From the NCBI GenBank assembly GCA_012064385.1, contig QRDG01000962.1, positions 1 through 64,000 on the forward strand: a stretch of 64,000 bases of DNA, given 5' to 3'. This document shows, in pieces, positions 1-12,100 of the stretch; positions within the stretch are counted from its first letter, which is position 1, and each line of letters opens with the position of its first letter. A program made the position numbers and the translations under genes. The stretch comes from Puccinellia tenuiflora (Eukaryota; Streptophyta; Magnoliopsida; Poales; Poaceae). The notes beneath the pieces are model-generated. The model did not search any database and was not told the DNA's origin. It was given only the letters and a program-made list of their open reading frames with translations.

Positions 1-204
1 CGGGCGGGCCATACTGTCGAAGCCGCGCGCCGGACAGTGTCCGGTACAGCGAAGGTAGCCCCCAACTTTGGAGGCCCTGTTGGCGGTGTCGGACAGTTTT
101 TGGGCCGGACAAAGGCTTTGCGACCCCCCGGTGTGGCCTGTTTTTTCTGTCCGGACCGTAATAGAGCTTTAGCGGCCATATTGCGACCTCCGGTGAAGAT
201 GCTC
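1..204 (+). mobile_element. Harbinger-type element, right end only (cut by window start)
   Basis: Bases 1-204 match the right end of the complete element at 60068-61777: the same cggacagtgtccgg stretch, the same cccaactttggaggccctgt stretch, and the terminal ccggtg(a/g)agatgctc. The terminus at 204 is followed by TAA (205-207), the target site expected for PIF/Harbinger transposons. The left part lies outside the window. No coding sequence is visible in this piece. Confidence 0.75.
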
Positions 205-1232
205 TAACTGTCGGATGCAAATGCAACAAGAACTGTTCCAGTACTAGTTCAGCTCCAGCAAAAAAAAAGAAATGTAACCGTTCACCATCGCCGGTTAGAG
301 TGGAAAAACAGCGGCTATAAGCGTGACGATCTTGGCTTTATGGTACCGTCGAAAGCAACTACTAGCATGCACGGCCAGCTCCTGTTTCGACAGAGACAAG
401 GGAGAGGCATATCAGTGCGGGCGCTTTTGGCTTCTGGTTCCGATCCCCACAAACGCAGTGATTCATCAGGGTTTAAAAAAACAAAAGTAGAGAGCCTTGC
501 CGCCAGGACAGATCAAAGATTGACGACAGGAGGTAAAGCAACACGTTACACGGAGTCATGGACAGTACATGCATGGTTACACTAACAGGAGATCACTGAG
601 GCAGTAGTACAGAGTACAGAGAGAGGGGATGCGGTAGTCCAAAGTGTGGCAGCCTGCACCAAACGTGAGAAAGGGAGGAATAAGGCATGGCAGGCACCAC
701 CAACTTGACCGTGCCACGCTACCAGCAGGAGGAAGGAACGAGCAAGGCAACAAACGCGCGCAGCAGCTTTGTTGAAGAGGTGGCCGGAGTAACGCGTTTG
801 CCGAGGTGTGTGAGGATCGATGGTCGACGGCGAGGAAGTCGGCGGTGTGGCACGCCGATGTGTAGCCGCTAGCTCAAGTGACTCACCACGGTGCGCGCGT
901 CCATGGCCTGCAAAACCAATTAACAACTCCGATCGATACTACGCATATCTGCTGAGTTCTGGTGGTGGCTACTCCTACCTACGCCGCACGTACCGGAATC
1001 ATTCATTGCACATTTCACGCGATCGAGCTGCTGGATACGCGCGCGGGGCGATGGATACGAATGCATGCACCGCGCAACATGTGCACGGCCAGAGAGAGAG
1101 GGAAAATACCGCATATCCTCGCCATCTCTCCACTTCACCGTCAAGTCGCCAGCTGATTTAGCGATACGAGCGAGCTGAAACCTGTGGAGTGGAGTGTATA
1201 GACGCATGCAATGATGGCCTCCGGGTCTGCCC

Positions 1233-1749
1233 TAAGGATAGCCAATTTTACCCGTGGGTACCCATATGCCGGTGGGATATGAGTACATTCTTATACCCAT
1301 GAGTAGTACCCATACCCTACCCATTAGGTCTCGGTTAGGTTATATGTATAATCATATATTTCATGACCCATGGATATATCCAAATCCTACCCATTAAGTA
1401 ACTGTGCCATCGATCTCCATCTTCCACGTCCAGATTCTCCACTCATTTCTCCATTTCTTCAACAACGGGGGGTCGATGGCAATTAGGAGTAGGACAGGAG
1501 GACTATGGGTCAATACATAGTAAGATGACATGATTGTAATATGACGGCGCACAATATAATATGAAATGTTGTGCATTGTTGATTTACCCAATGGGTACCC
1601 AGCGGGTAAAGATACCCACCGGGTATGGGTAAGGGTAAAGTTTTATACCCATGTGTACGGGTATGGTTAGGGTTTTGTATCCATGACCTATATGGGTATG
1701 TGTATGGTATTGGCCTGCCCTGCCCATGCTCTACCCACTGCCATCCTTA
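1233..1749. mobile_element. Short hAT-like nonautonomous element
   Basis: The segment begins taaggatagcc and ends with the near inverse tgccatcctta. The flanks gtctgccc (1225-1232) and gtctggca (1750-1757) resemble a decayed 8-bp target duplication. The interior is packed with forward and reversed tacccatgggta-like words, a pattern seen in some plant hAT-derived short elements. The paralogous unit B lacks it: 1750 onwards and the sequence before 1233 are adjacent near 20085. It has no coding sequence. The class assignment is an inference from target-site length. Confidence 0.5.
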
Positions 1750-1927
1750 GTCTGGCATTTGATTTGAGTGAGGGATCGACATCGATTGGACGCGCCTCGC
1801 CTCGATATCTGCCGTCAATTTATTCGCTTGTCAAAAAATGAAAGATCTTGTTTCAGTACGTAGCAATCTTTCCAACGTCTATCCATAGTCCACCTCGGGT
1901 TGGTGGGCGTACAACTCTACTCCAATC

Positions 1928-2135
1928 ACTACAGGAGAAGAGGACGTTGCCGTGCAGCCAGTTTGCACGGCAAAGGCCCAAATTGGCTCGGCAAAGGCTT
2001 TGCCGTGCGGTACCGCACGGCAAAGTCCGCTCGGCAACGCTGTCATTGCCGTGCGCCAAATCGATCCCTCACTCAAATATTTAAAGTCCGCTCGGCAACG
2101 TTCTGCACGGCAACGCTCTCATTGATGTCGATTCC
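1928..2135 (+). mobile_element. CACTA element remnant (one terminus)
   Basis: The sequence opens with cactacaggagaa, a CACTA-type terminus, followed by several gcacggcaaag / ctcggcaacg words of the subterminal-repeat kind. A direct repeat starting aaagtccgctcggcaacg occurs at about 2021 and 2081. I cannot find the opposite terminus nearby, so this looks like a deleted or solo end. The corresponding stretch is absent from unit B near 20210. Confidence 0.5.
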
Positions 2136-4237
2136 TCACTCAAATCGGACAAGCATCGTATGTAAAACGTCGGATCCAGAGCTATTCCGAGCAAACAATC
2201 GAGCAAGTCGACTGGTCACGCGCTTCATGATCCGGTAGTCTGGTTTCAACAATAGATGGACAATAGTGAACCGTCGATCCTCGCCCCATCGTGAGCTTGT
2301 TTATTAGCGGTGTACATTCGTTCCCAATTGGACGGGAAATGGAAAATATTTGGTGTAATTCTTTGTCTCATCCAATCTAATTAAATCATCACAAATACGT
2401 TTCTACCCTACAAACATTATCATGGTGTAGTGTTTTCAATCTATACAAAACTAATTAGGTTCGTGGAGGATATCTTGAAATTATCACTTCCGATACCGGT
2501 TAAGTAAGAATATTTGGCAATCGACATGTTGACGACCCTCTTCAGGCTGAACTCACCGTTCATGATGAGTGGAGATGAAGCTTTGATTGCCCTTGCTGGC
2601 TCCGGGGGTAGCATTTGCACTCCATCGGCGGCGTTGGACATCTCAGTTTAATCTATTACTTGGTTCTCAGGCCGTGCCGCCTCGCCGCATCAACTCGACA
2701 TTCGATACGTCCTTTCAGAAGGTCTAAATTGATGAAATGGCGTCCTTTCTTTCATTCTTTCTTTCAGATAGCTTGAACGGAGTAGGTTGAACTGGATCCT
2801 CGCGGACGCTAGATTTCTCGCATTGGTCTTTTCTTTTTGGCCTCGGCCATATCATGTTTACTTTTTCAATATCAACATAAAGGCAAAGCTTTTGTCTCGT
2901 TTAAGGAAAAAAGTAAACGGAATATTGGGGGTTTTCTGGAATTTGTGATAATCCCCTCCAATCGGCTACACTACATTTTAAATATCTTACAAGTAAACAA
3001 TTACGGAATGAACGCATACTCGCATAGCTTAGTAACAAAAGTATATATCATTTTGGCTCCCAAACTCTAGTGATTCTTTAATTTAATTAAAAAACTATAT
3101 TTACGAGTTGTAGAAAAATCAGAAAAAAAATCTAGATGTAATTAATGATCTGAAAATTACAATTTGAAATTCTTTTTATAAAAATGACAAATATTTGATA
3201 TTTTGGAGATTTGAAGGTATGTATATTCATATCCACACATTCACTACGGGAAAATCTGGGTAAACACTTGGCAAAGGCCGTAAACCACTCGGCAAAGGCT
3301 TTGCCGAGTGCACACCGTCGGCAAATGGTGTCGGCATAGGAACGACTGGCAAAGAGCTCTTTGCCGAGTTCTTTTCATCGGGGCGCTCGGCAAAGCCTTT
3401 GCCGAGTGTTAAAATGAAGCGCTCGGCAAACAAAAGTAACAAACGTTAACCAAACGTTAACGGGGACACCACGTGGCATGGGTCTTTGCCGAGTGCTTCT
3501 TGACATGGCCGTCGGCAAAGCCACGTATTCTTTGCCGAGTGTTGCGCCAACCGGCCGTCGGCAAAGCAACATCCTTTGCCAAGTGTACATAAAGCCACTC
3601 GACAAAGGCTTTGCCAAGTATTTTTATCAAAACACTCGGCAAAGCTTGTAAACAAAACAAAAAAAAATACAATATGCCAGCTATACATTATTAATTTTCA
3701 TTTCATACAGAATGGAGCAAATCAATCTATGTAACAAATCAGAATATAATGACATGTTATATATTTATAACCACATATTATATTTACAAGCATAGATTAT
3801 ACATTTACAAATAAAAAAAGTCTGCTATATCTGCTATCGGATTATACAAGACATCCTTGTGTTCATCAAGGGAACAAGGTAACAAGGGACAGGTCAAATA
3901 TTACTTTGGCAGCACCAATGCTTTGCTCAATAATAAAAGTACACCCCTGGAAGATAAGTACGAGCTCAAGACTGCATGCATATAATTAACCACTCTGTAA
4001 CTAACAGAAACATGGATACATCAATGCCCTAGTGATATTTGCTGATGAGCTGGTGAGCTGGTGTGATGGTTTGATGGTTAAGATATAAGTAAAGCAAATG
4101 AGTAGAGCACAGCATAATTTCTTTATCGATCCCATAAAGTGGCAGTCACATGCATGTCTACACTCTACACTATATCACCAATGTCCTAGAGATCAAAAAA
4201 GAAAACGAAACAGAGACACCGTTTGATTGGTGTGTAC

Positions 4238-4345
4238 CTGCTTCAGGTAGCCCGCCCCAAATGCTCTGGTGACGTTGAGCTTCCCCTTCACCTTACCATT
4301 GAGGATGGCGTTGCGATCATTCAGATGCTGGCCCATAATCACCTC
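4238..4345 (-). pseudogene. Captured exon of a protein phosphatase 2C gene
   Basis: On the minus strand these 108 bases form exactly 36 codons between a good acceptor (tgcag) and donor (cag/gtacac). They encode a stretch containing the motif VKGKLNVTRAFGAGYLKQ. This motif belongs to the plant PP2C Ser/Thr phosphatase core, best matching POL/PLL-type family members as I know them. No other PP2C exon is recognisable nearby; 4500-4600 may hold another gene fragment, but I cannot name it. The exon lies inside the CACTA element, so it is most simply a captured fragment carried as cargo. It is not a working phosphatase because the metal-binding Asp motifs are absent. Confidence 0.75.
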
Positions 4346-5039
4346 CTGCATTACAACCCAGATTCCATCAACCACATCTTGATGATCGAGCAATACATGA
4401 ATGAATCACATGATAATGGACAGATATCTGATATGTAGTGTACATGTTTGTTTAATGCTAAATCGAGCAATCTGTCCGAGATAGTTATGTGGGCCAAGGC
4501 TGTATGAGATATTGAGATTAGACTGCAGGACACCTTGCACATCTTGCTGTCCTCCAAGCAAGCAATAAATTCAGCGAACAATGCTCCAAGAAACATGAAA
4601 ACATGGATTTAGCACACATACAAAAACTAAGCGTAACCCTCTGAAACCTTACTCAACTTATTACTTTCATAACTTGAACAAACAGATTAATCCAGCTATG
4701 ATTTGGATTGATAAAAAATCTTGCAAGTTCAACAGATTCTTAAACAGACTGAATTTTGCAAGTTCACTGAGTATATGTACTTGCACAAACAAACTACTCA
4801 GTGGAGCACAAACAGACTGAATTTTTCAATTTCCCTAATTAAGCAGGCACTAGAGTACAATGGATGCAAAAATAATAAACCTAATATGTACTCAAAGGTG
4901 TATCTAATGGGAAACATTAAGAAACAAGATGTTCACAAAAATCAACTGTATTTTCAGCGGTGTATCTAATGAAAGGATGGTGCCCATCACCAAAAATATT
5001 TTCAGAGTATTCCTTTTTTGCGGGTATTCAGAGTATTCA

Positions 5040-5850
5040 ATCTGTGCTAAGCAACACATCTAAGCAACAACTTACAGCAAGCGGGTGGGGAGCAGCCTGG
5101 GCCGGCGCCGCCGTCGAGCGCCAGCGAGGGACGCCGCTCGAGGACGTGGAAGACGCCAGCAGCAGCACGCCCGGCATCAGATCCGGCGCATCCACGGCCT
5201 GCCGGCCATGCGGCGCCCTCGGTAAGATGACGACCCAGACCTGCAGCGCGAAGTGGAAGACGGCCTCGGAGGCTGGTGTCAGCGCCGTCGCCGTCCTGAT
5301 GACCGGAGACCCGTGGCCGGCGTGTAGCGACGCCGCTGCAAACCCAAGGCAGGCCACGTGCGCGCCGTGTTCCGGCCAGCTCGACGGCGTGCCGCGCATG
5401 AAAGCACGCACGCGCGCGCCGGCGAGCAAGCCAGCCGCGACGCCGTGGTCGCCGGGCGGCGGCGAATCTCTCTCCAGCGAGGCTGCGGCGGGCGGTGGTC
5501 GATCTGTTTCGTGACGCCGCGGCGGTGGAGAGGAGGGGCCAGCGGAAGGGAGGAGGCACCAGGGCTGGGGGAGAATGGGGCGGCGGCGCACAGGACGTGC
5601 CGCCGTCGATCTGAATCGGGGGAGAGAGAGAGAGACGAAAGGGGATCGACGGGGAGAACGGGAGAGAATGCGTCGGGGTGGGTGGATCCGTTCGTGGGTG
5701 GGTAGGTAGGTCGATCCACCAGTGGCTGCGGGCTGCGGCGTTAGGGTTTCTCGGGAGGAGATCCACCGTTGGATTGCTGGCTGATGGACGGCTCATATTC
5801 GTCCAATTGGGTGATCCGCGTGGAAGTGGTTCCTCGCGTCTCATTGGCCA
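5040..5850 (-). other. GC-rich block inside CACTA, possible captured 5' gene fragment
   Basis: This block is far richer in G+C than the surrounding AT-rich element and is open over long stretches in more than one minus-strand frame. One frame gives 265 codons rich in Pro, Arg and Ala; another gives 184 codons with an Ala-rich, partly hydrophobic segment around 5240-5460. Such composition fits a grass first exon plus 5' UTR. I recognise no domain, and multi-frame openness is expected by chance in GC-rich DNA. It may be the 5' end of the same gene that gave the PP2C exon, but the sequence does not prove that. Confidence 0.4.
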
Positions 5851-5902
5851 GCTGTGTCAGCGTTTGAATCTCCAAATATGGGTTTATTGTGAAGCATCGA
5901 TG

Positions 5903-7620
5903 GTTGAAATAGGTCAAATTTACCAAAACAATCGACGTTTCTGTGAAACAATCACTATTTATGTATCTTAAAGTGATTTTTCTAAAATTTTCAGAGGAAA
6001 CTATCACACACTTGTAGTTCAATTTGGAATTACTTTTAGAAAATCGACATAAAGTCATTTTAATGTGCGAAATTATGTAGAAAGCGAGAAAATTCCTCAT
6101 ATTTTTGGATTATCCATCAAATATGGACTACTTTGTGTGAAAATTGGATGGGTGCCATTTTGCACCATATTGTTTGTACTTACTTCACAAAAAAGTCATT
6201 TTTGACACTTAAAAAATGAAAAATGATATTTATAAAAATAATTTTAAAAAAACTCAGTTCGGTAACATTGTTTCCTATACCAAGCTACACCTATGTGCCA
6301 AATATGGTCACATTATCACAAAATATGCCACAAGAATGGTCACATCTTCGTTGTTTGGATTGAAACTTTTATACATGTTTATAGATGATTGAGCATTTTG
6401 TGAATGATTGTTTTGAAAAGTTTGTAATAACTCAAGTTTATTATTTTTACTAGCAACTAGTACACATAAGAGGACTCCATGCCGAAGGATTTATTTTTTT
6501 GATGTTTTCTTCATTTTCTTTGAGTTCTTTCAAAAAAATGTCAAAATGGAGAGCATGGCTATTCGTTGAAATAGGTCGAATTTTTCAAAACTATCGATGT
6601 TTCTGTGAAACAATCACTATTTGTGTATCTTAAAGTGATTTTTCTAAAAATTTCAGAGCAAACTATCACACACTTGTAGTTCAATTTGGAATTACTTTCA
6701 GAAAATCAACATAAAGTCATTTAAATGTCCGAAATTATGTAGAAAGAAAGAAAATTCCTCATATTTGTGGATTATCCATAAAATTTGGGCTAATTTGTGT
6801 GAAAATTGGATGGGTGCCATTTTGCACCATATTGTTTGTACTTACTTCACAAAAAAAGTCATTTTCGGCACTTAAAAAATGAAAAATGATATTTTTAAAA
6901 ATAATTTTAAAAAACTCAGTTCAGTAACATTGTTTCCTATACCAAGCTACACCTATGTGCAAAATATGGTCACATTATCACAAAATATGCCACGAGAATG
7001 GTCACATCTTCGTTGTTTGGATTGAAACTTATACATGTTTATAGATGATTGAGCATTTTGTGAAAAATTGTTTTGAAAAGTTTGTAATAACTCAAGTTTA
7101 TTATTTTTACTAGCAACTAGTACACAAAAGAGGACTCCATGCCGAAGGATTTATTTTTTTGATGTTTTCTTCATTTCTTTGAGTTCTTTCAAAAAAATGT
7201 TAAAATGGAGAGCATGGATATTCGTTGAAATAGGTCGAATTTTTCAAAACTATCGATGTTTCTGTGAAACAATCACTATTTGTGTATCTTAAGTGATTTT
7301 TCTAAAAATTTCAGAGCAAACTATCACACACTTGTAGTTCAAATTGGAATTACTTTCAGAAAATTGACATAAAGTCATTTTAATGTGCAAAATTATGTAG
7401 AAAAAGAGAAAATTCCTCATATTAGTGGATTATCCATCAAATTTGGACTACTTTGTGTGAAAATTGGATGGGTGCCATTTTGCACCATATTGTTTGTACT
7501 TACTTCACAAAAAAAGTCATTTTTGGCACTTAAAAAATAAAAAATGATATTTATAAAATAATTTTAAAAAACTCAGTTCGGTAACATTGTTTCCTATACC
7601 AAGCTACACCTATGTACCAA
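5903..7620. repeat. Tandem repeat, about 660-bp unit, 2.6 copies, inside CACTA
   Basis: Copies begin at about 5903, 6565 and 7224, each with gttgaaataggtc followed by a conserved gtttctgtgaaacaatcact segment, giving periods of 662 and 659 bp. The third copy stops near 7620. Copies differ by scattered substitutions and one- to few-base indels. The sequence is AT-rich with no open reading frame of note. Confidence 0.9.
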
Positions 7621-9163
7621 AATTAGCAAAAAAAAAGTTTAAAAAATTACGAGAAAAATATTAAATCGGATGTAAAATTTGGCGCGAAAAGATCAAAATC
7701 TTTGCCGAGTGTATTTACATTCAACGCTCGACAAAGAGGACGGCCGTTACAGTTCCGTTAAACTCGTGGGATGGAGGACGGCCGTTACAGTTCTTTGCCG
7801 AGCGTAATTCTTTGCCGAGTGTTTTTCTATTTCTTTGCCGAGCGTATTTCTTTGCCGAGTGTTTTTTTATTTCTTTGCCGAGCGTATTTCTTTGCCGAGT
7901 GTTTTTCTATTTCTTTGCCGAGCGTATTTCTTTGTCGAGCGTGTTTTGCTCGGACACTCGGCAAAGACCGTCTTTGCCGAGCGCCCGTGAAAAAACTCTT
8001 GGCAAAGCCTCCGACACTTGGCAAAGTTCCTTTTTCCCGTAGTGATTTGTCATTTTGTGCTGCTCGAAATACAAAATATTTAAAATTGGGATTTTGCACA
8101 TTTATGAGATACATCGTTGACAAAAAATACAACATTTTTTTTTAGATTTTTAAGAACTTATAAATATGATTTTAGCTTTTTCAAAACAAAAATATCACTA
8201 GATCTCGTGAGCCATAAAATCTCCACTCTACTCTTCTCTTTTCACCTTTGCACCATCTTAATTCTTGTGCCGCACAAAAAAAGACTAGGTACCAAAAGAA
8301 CCTACCAACTACTACAGCAGCTAGGGCACCACATTGTTCTAGCAACTATTACAGAGTCAGGAATGTTCATCGTCAGTTCTTCGATCATCATCTATGTTGC
8401 TTGGCCTCCCACCCTCTTCATGGCAAGCTACCGCAATCTGGTGAAGAATTGCAGCCGCGCCAATCAGCGCCTCCTTGTCCTGAGCACCAAGGCATAACTA
8501 AATCAGCACACGACATGCAAAGCAAGAACAGGAAACACAGGCAGCTCGATCAGCTGCAGATGCGATAATACAGCAACTCACATCGGTGGAGTGCATGTCC
8601 TTGAGCAACTCGTGGACCTGCCGCCGCTCCGCCGTCGAGAGATCCTCGTGCTGCGCTCCTAGCACGAGGCTGCTATCCGGACCGAAGTTGGTGATAGCCC
8701 TCGCGCCGTGCAGCTTGACGGCCGCGGCGTCGTACGCCCTGGCGGCCTCCTCGGCGGTGCCGAAGGTGCCGAGCCACACCTGAGTACGCCCGGTTCCCGG
8801 CTTCGAGTGCGTGATCAGCGCCCCGTACTTGCCGCTGGGGGTCCGGCACACGCCGCGGAGCTTAGACCGCTTCCTCGGCCCGGGCAGCTTGGCGGCGGCG
8901 GCGGTTGCGGCGGCGTACGCTCTGGCGGCATCTTCCACGGTGCCGAAGCTGTCGAGCCACACCCGGGTACGGCTGGACGGGTCCCGGATCGAAGCCCCAT
9001 ACGCGCCGCTCGGTAGGCGGTACACGCCGCGGAAACCGGTTCCGGCATCCGGTTCTGACGACCTCGCCGCGTCCTTCCTCGCGCGAGGCCGGGGAAGCTT
9101 GGCGGCGGCGGCACCGTACGCCCTGGATGCGTCCTCGACGGTGTCGAAGGTGCCCAGCCACAC

Positions 9164-9191
9164 TGTCAGGGTCCCTGACTGACACATGGCG
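9164..9191 (+). repeat. Gypsy 5' LTR, first 28 bp (split by LINE)
   Basis: These 28 bases are identical to the first 28 of the 3' LTR at 18079. The last seven (catggcg, 9185-9191) recur at 12846-12852 as the LINE target-site duplication. Confidence 0.92.
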
Positions 9192-12100
9192 CTTGCCGCC
9201 GCATGGTAGATCTGGGGGTATCTTAGTTGGTTTTAATAAGGCGGCTTTAGTTATGCAATCCGCAGTGGCGGGTGATTTTTGCGTTAAGCTCCATTTTAAG
9301 TCTAAGGTGGATGGCTTTTTATGGGCTTTGGTGGCGGTGTATGGGGCAGCTCAAGATGAGAATAAATCGTTATTTTTGTCTGAGTTAGTCCGGGTTTGTG
9401 ATGGGGAGTCATTACCTATGGTGGTAGGTGGTGACTTCAATATTATTCGGCGAAGAGAGGAGAAGAACAATGATAATTTTAATGCTAGATGGCCTTTTGT
9501 TTTTAATGCTATTATTGATAGTCTGGATTTGAGGGAGATTGAGTTGTCGGGGAGACAGTTTACTTGGTCTAGTAGGCGCGAAGTTCCCACTCTAGAGAAA
9601 TTGGATAGGGTCTTGACTAGTGTTGATTGGGAGCAGAAATTTCCTCTTGTTTCGGTTCGTGCGTTGACCCGTGCGGGGTCGGATCATAATCCGCTTTTAA
9701 TAGATTCCGGTGAGAGTGCTCATCTGGGGAATCGATCGTTATTCTCTTTTGAGTTATCTTGGTTGCGTCATGAGGGTTTCTACGATATGGTGCAAAAGGA
9801 GTGGCTGTCGATTGATCAAGGTGCATCGCCGGTGGAGCGATGGCAAAACAAAATTCGACACTTAAGACAATTTTTGAGAGGTTGGGCCAGGAATATGAGT
9901 GGGGAATATAGAGTTCTTCGCGATAAGTTGTTGCTACTTATTGATGAACTTGATATCAAGGCTGAAAGTACAATTTTAACTGAGGCGGAAAGGATAGCAA
10001 AAAGGGATGCTGAGGCTTACTTGGCTAAAATCCGTCGGGATGAGGAGGCAAAGTGGGCGCAGCGTGCTAAGGTGCGCCATATTCAGGAGGGGGGCAATAA
10101 TACGAAATACTTCCACCTTATAGCTAATGGCAAACATCGAAAGAAGCGAATTTTTCAATTGGAGCAAGATGAAGGGACTATTGTTGGACAGGAAAATCTG
10201 AAGGTGTTTATCTCAGAGTTCTATAAGAAATTATTCGGGGCGTCGGTTCCGTCTAATGTCATGTTGTGTGAATCCAGGACTCAGGATTTGCCTCAAATTT
10301 CACCTCAGGAGAATGACATTCTTACATCACCTTTTGTTGAAAAGGAGGTGTTCGATGCTATTTCTCAAATGGAGCATAATAAGGCCCCCGGGCCGGACGG
10401 GTTCCCGGCTGAATTTTATCAAACTTTTTGGGATGTTATCAAGAGTGACTTGATGGACATGTTTACACAACTACATGCAGGGGAATTGCCTTTGCACCGG
10501 TTAAATTATGGGGTGATTACATTGCTACCAAAAAAGGAAGATGCGAGTAGAATAGAACAATATAGACCCATATGCTTGCTTAATGTAAGTTTTAAGATTT
10601 TTACGAAGGTGGGGACGAATCGTGTGACATCTATGGCGCATAAGGTTATCCGTCCCACTCAATCTGCTTTCCTCCCAGGGAGAAATATTTTGGAAGGAGT
10701 AGTCGTACTCCATGAAACTATCCATGAACTTCATCGGAAGAAGTTGGATGGGGTCATTTTCAAAATAGATTTTGAGAAGGCTTATGATAAAGTCAATTGG
10801 GCTTTTCTACAGCAAACTTTACGCATGAAGGGTTTTGCAGCTCAGTGGTGTGAATGGATTGCGAGATTTATTCAGGGTGGGAGCGTGGGAATTAAAGTAA
10901 ATGATGATATTGGTCATTATTTCCAAACTTTAAAAGGATTAAGACAGGGAGATCCACTATCCCCGCTGCTATTTAATTTAGTTGCCGATATGTTGGCTGT
11001 TCTTATAGCACGGGCTAAGGAAGACGGCCAAGTCGGTGGGCTGGTGCCGCATCTTGTTGATGGTGGTGTATCCATTTTGCAATATGCGGACGACACGATT
11101 TTATTCATGGAGCACGACCTGGAGAAGGCCGTGAATATGAAGTTGATCTTGTCATTATTTGAGCAATTATCGGGCTTAAAGATTAATTTCCATAAGAGTG
11201 AGGTATTCTGTTTTGGTAAAGCTAAGGATCATCAGAACGATTATCGTTCTATCTTTGGGTGCGAAGTAGGCGAACTACCGTTCAGATATCTTGGTATTCC
11301 GATTCATTATCGTAAGCTTCTTAATAAGGAATGGAAGTCTGTGGAGGATCGGTTTGATCGCAAACTCGGTTCTTGGGCGGGTAAGTTGCTTTCATATGGA
11401 GATCGACTTGTCCTCATCAATGTTGTTCTGACAAGCCTTCTCATGTTCCTATTATCCTTTTTTGAGATACCCAAAGGGGTGCGGAAAAGGTTAGATATTT
11501 ATAGATCTCGCTTTTTTGGCAAAGTGATCAGCAGAAAAAGAAGTATCGGCTCACTAAGTGGAGCATTATCTGTAGACCGAAAGACCAAGGCGGGCTTGGG
11601 ATTGAGGTTCTAGATATTAAGAACAAATGTTTACTTAGCAAGTGGCTATTTAAACTTTTGACTGAGGAAGGAGTTTGGCAGGAGATTCTATTCAACAAAT
11701 ATCTTGCAGGAAAAACTCTGTCTCAAGTGGAGGTAAAACCAACAGATTCACCTTTTTGGAAAGGTATTATGGGGGTTAAAACAGAGTTTTTCAAGCATAT
11801 CTCTTTCACTCTTGGAAATGGCGAAGGGGTTCGTTTCTGGGAGGATACTTGGCTGGGGCAACAGCCGTTGTCGGAGCAGTATCCGTCGCTTTATAACATT
11901 GTTCGTTTTAAAAATGTTTTGGTTGCAAATGTTTTTCAAGATGGACATGTCAATATTCCATTCCGTAGATCTTTAGTGGGAGATAAATGGAATGATTGGT
12001 TGAATCTAGTTGAGAGACTTATGTCAATTTCATTGACGACAGAGCCGGATTCTATAACTTGGAACCTTACTCCATCTGGGGTGTTCTCGGTTAAATCATT

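Larger units (their letters stand above)
3242..8044. mobile_element. CACTA (CMC/En-Spm) transposon, nonautonomous, 4.8 kb
   Basis: The termini are inverted copies of cactacgggaaaa, flanked on both sides by the 3-bp target duplication ATT (3239-3241 and 8045-8047). Each end carries a dense set of direct and inverted ctttgccgagtg / ctcggcaaag subterminal repeats (about 3270-3650 and 7690-8030), the binding-site arrays typical of this superfamily. No transposase is visible. The interior holds a captured PP2C exon, a GC-rich block and a 660-bp tandem repeat, described separately. The paralogous site in unit B (about 24165) is empty, so insertion followed the segmental duplication. Stretches 3660-4190, 4610-5030 and 7620-7690 show nothing recognisable. 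Confidence 0.92.

Noticed and set aside
3270..3650. CRISPR-like or regulatory array from repeated ctttgccgagtg words
   Set aside because: Spacing is irregular and orientation mixed; it is the subterminal repeat array of a CACTA element.
5047..5844. A 265-residue minus-strand protein in the CACTA interior
   Set aside because: Low-complexity Pro/Arg composition with other frames equally open and no domain; kept only as a GC-rich block.
8905..9191. Plus-strand extension of the LINE frame to give one 902-codon protein
   Set aside because: This part is antisense to AP2-1 plus the Gypsy LTR start. It is joined to the LINE frame only by the insertion.
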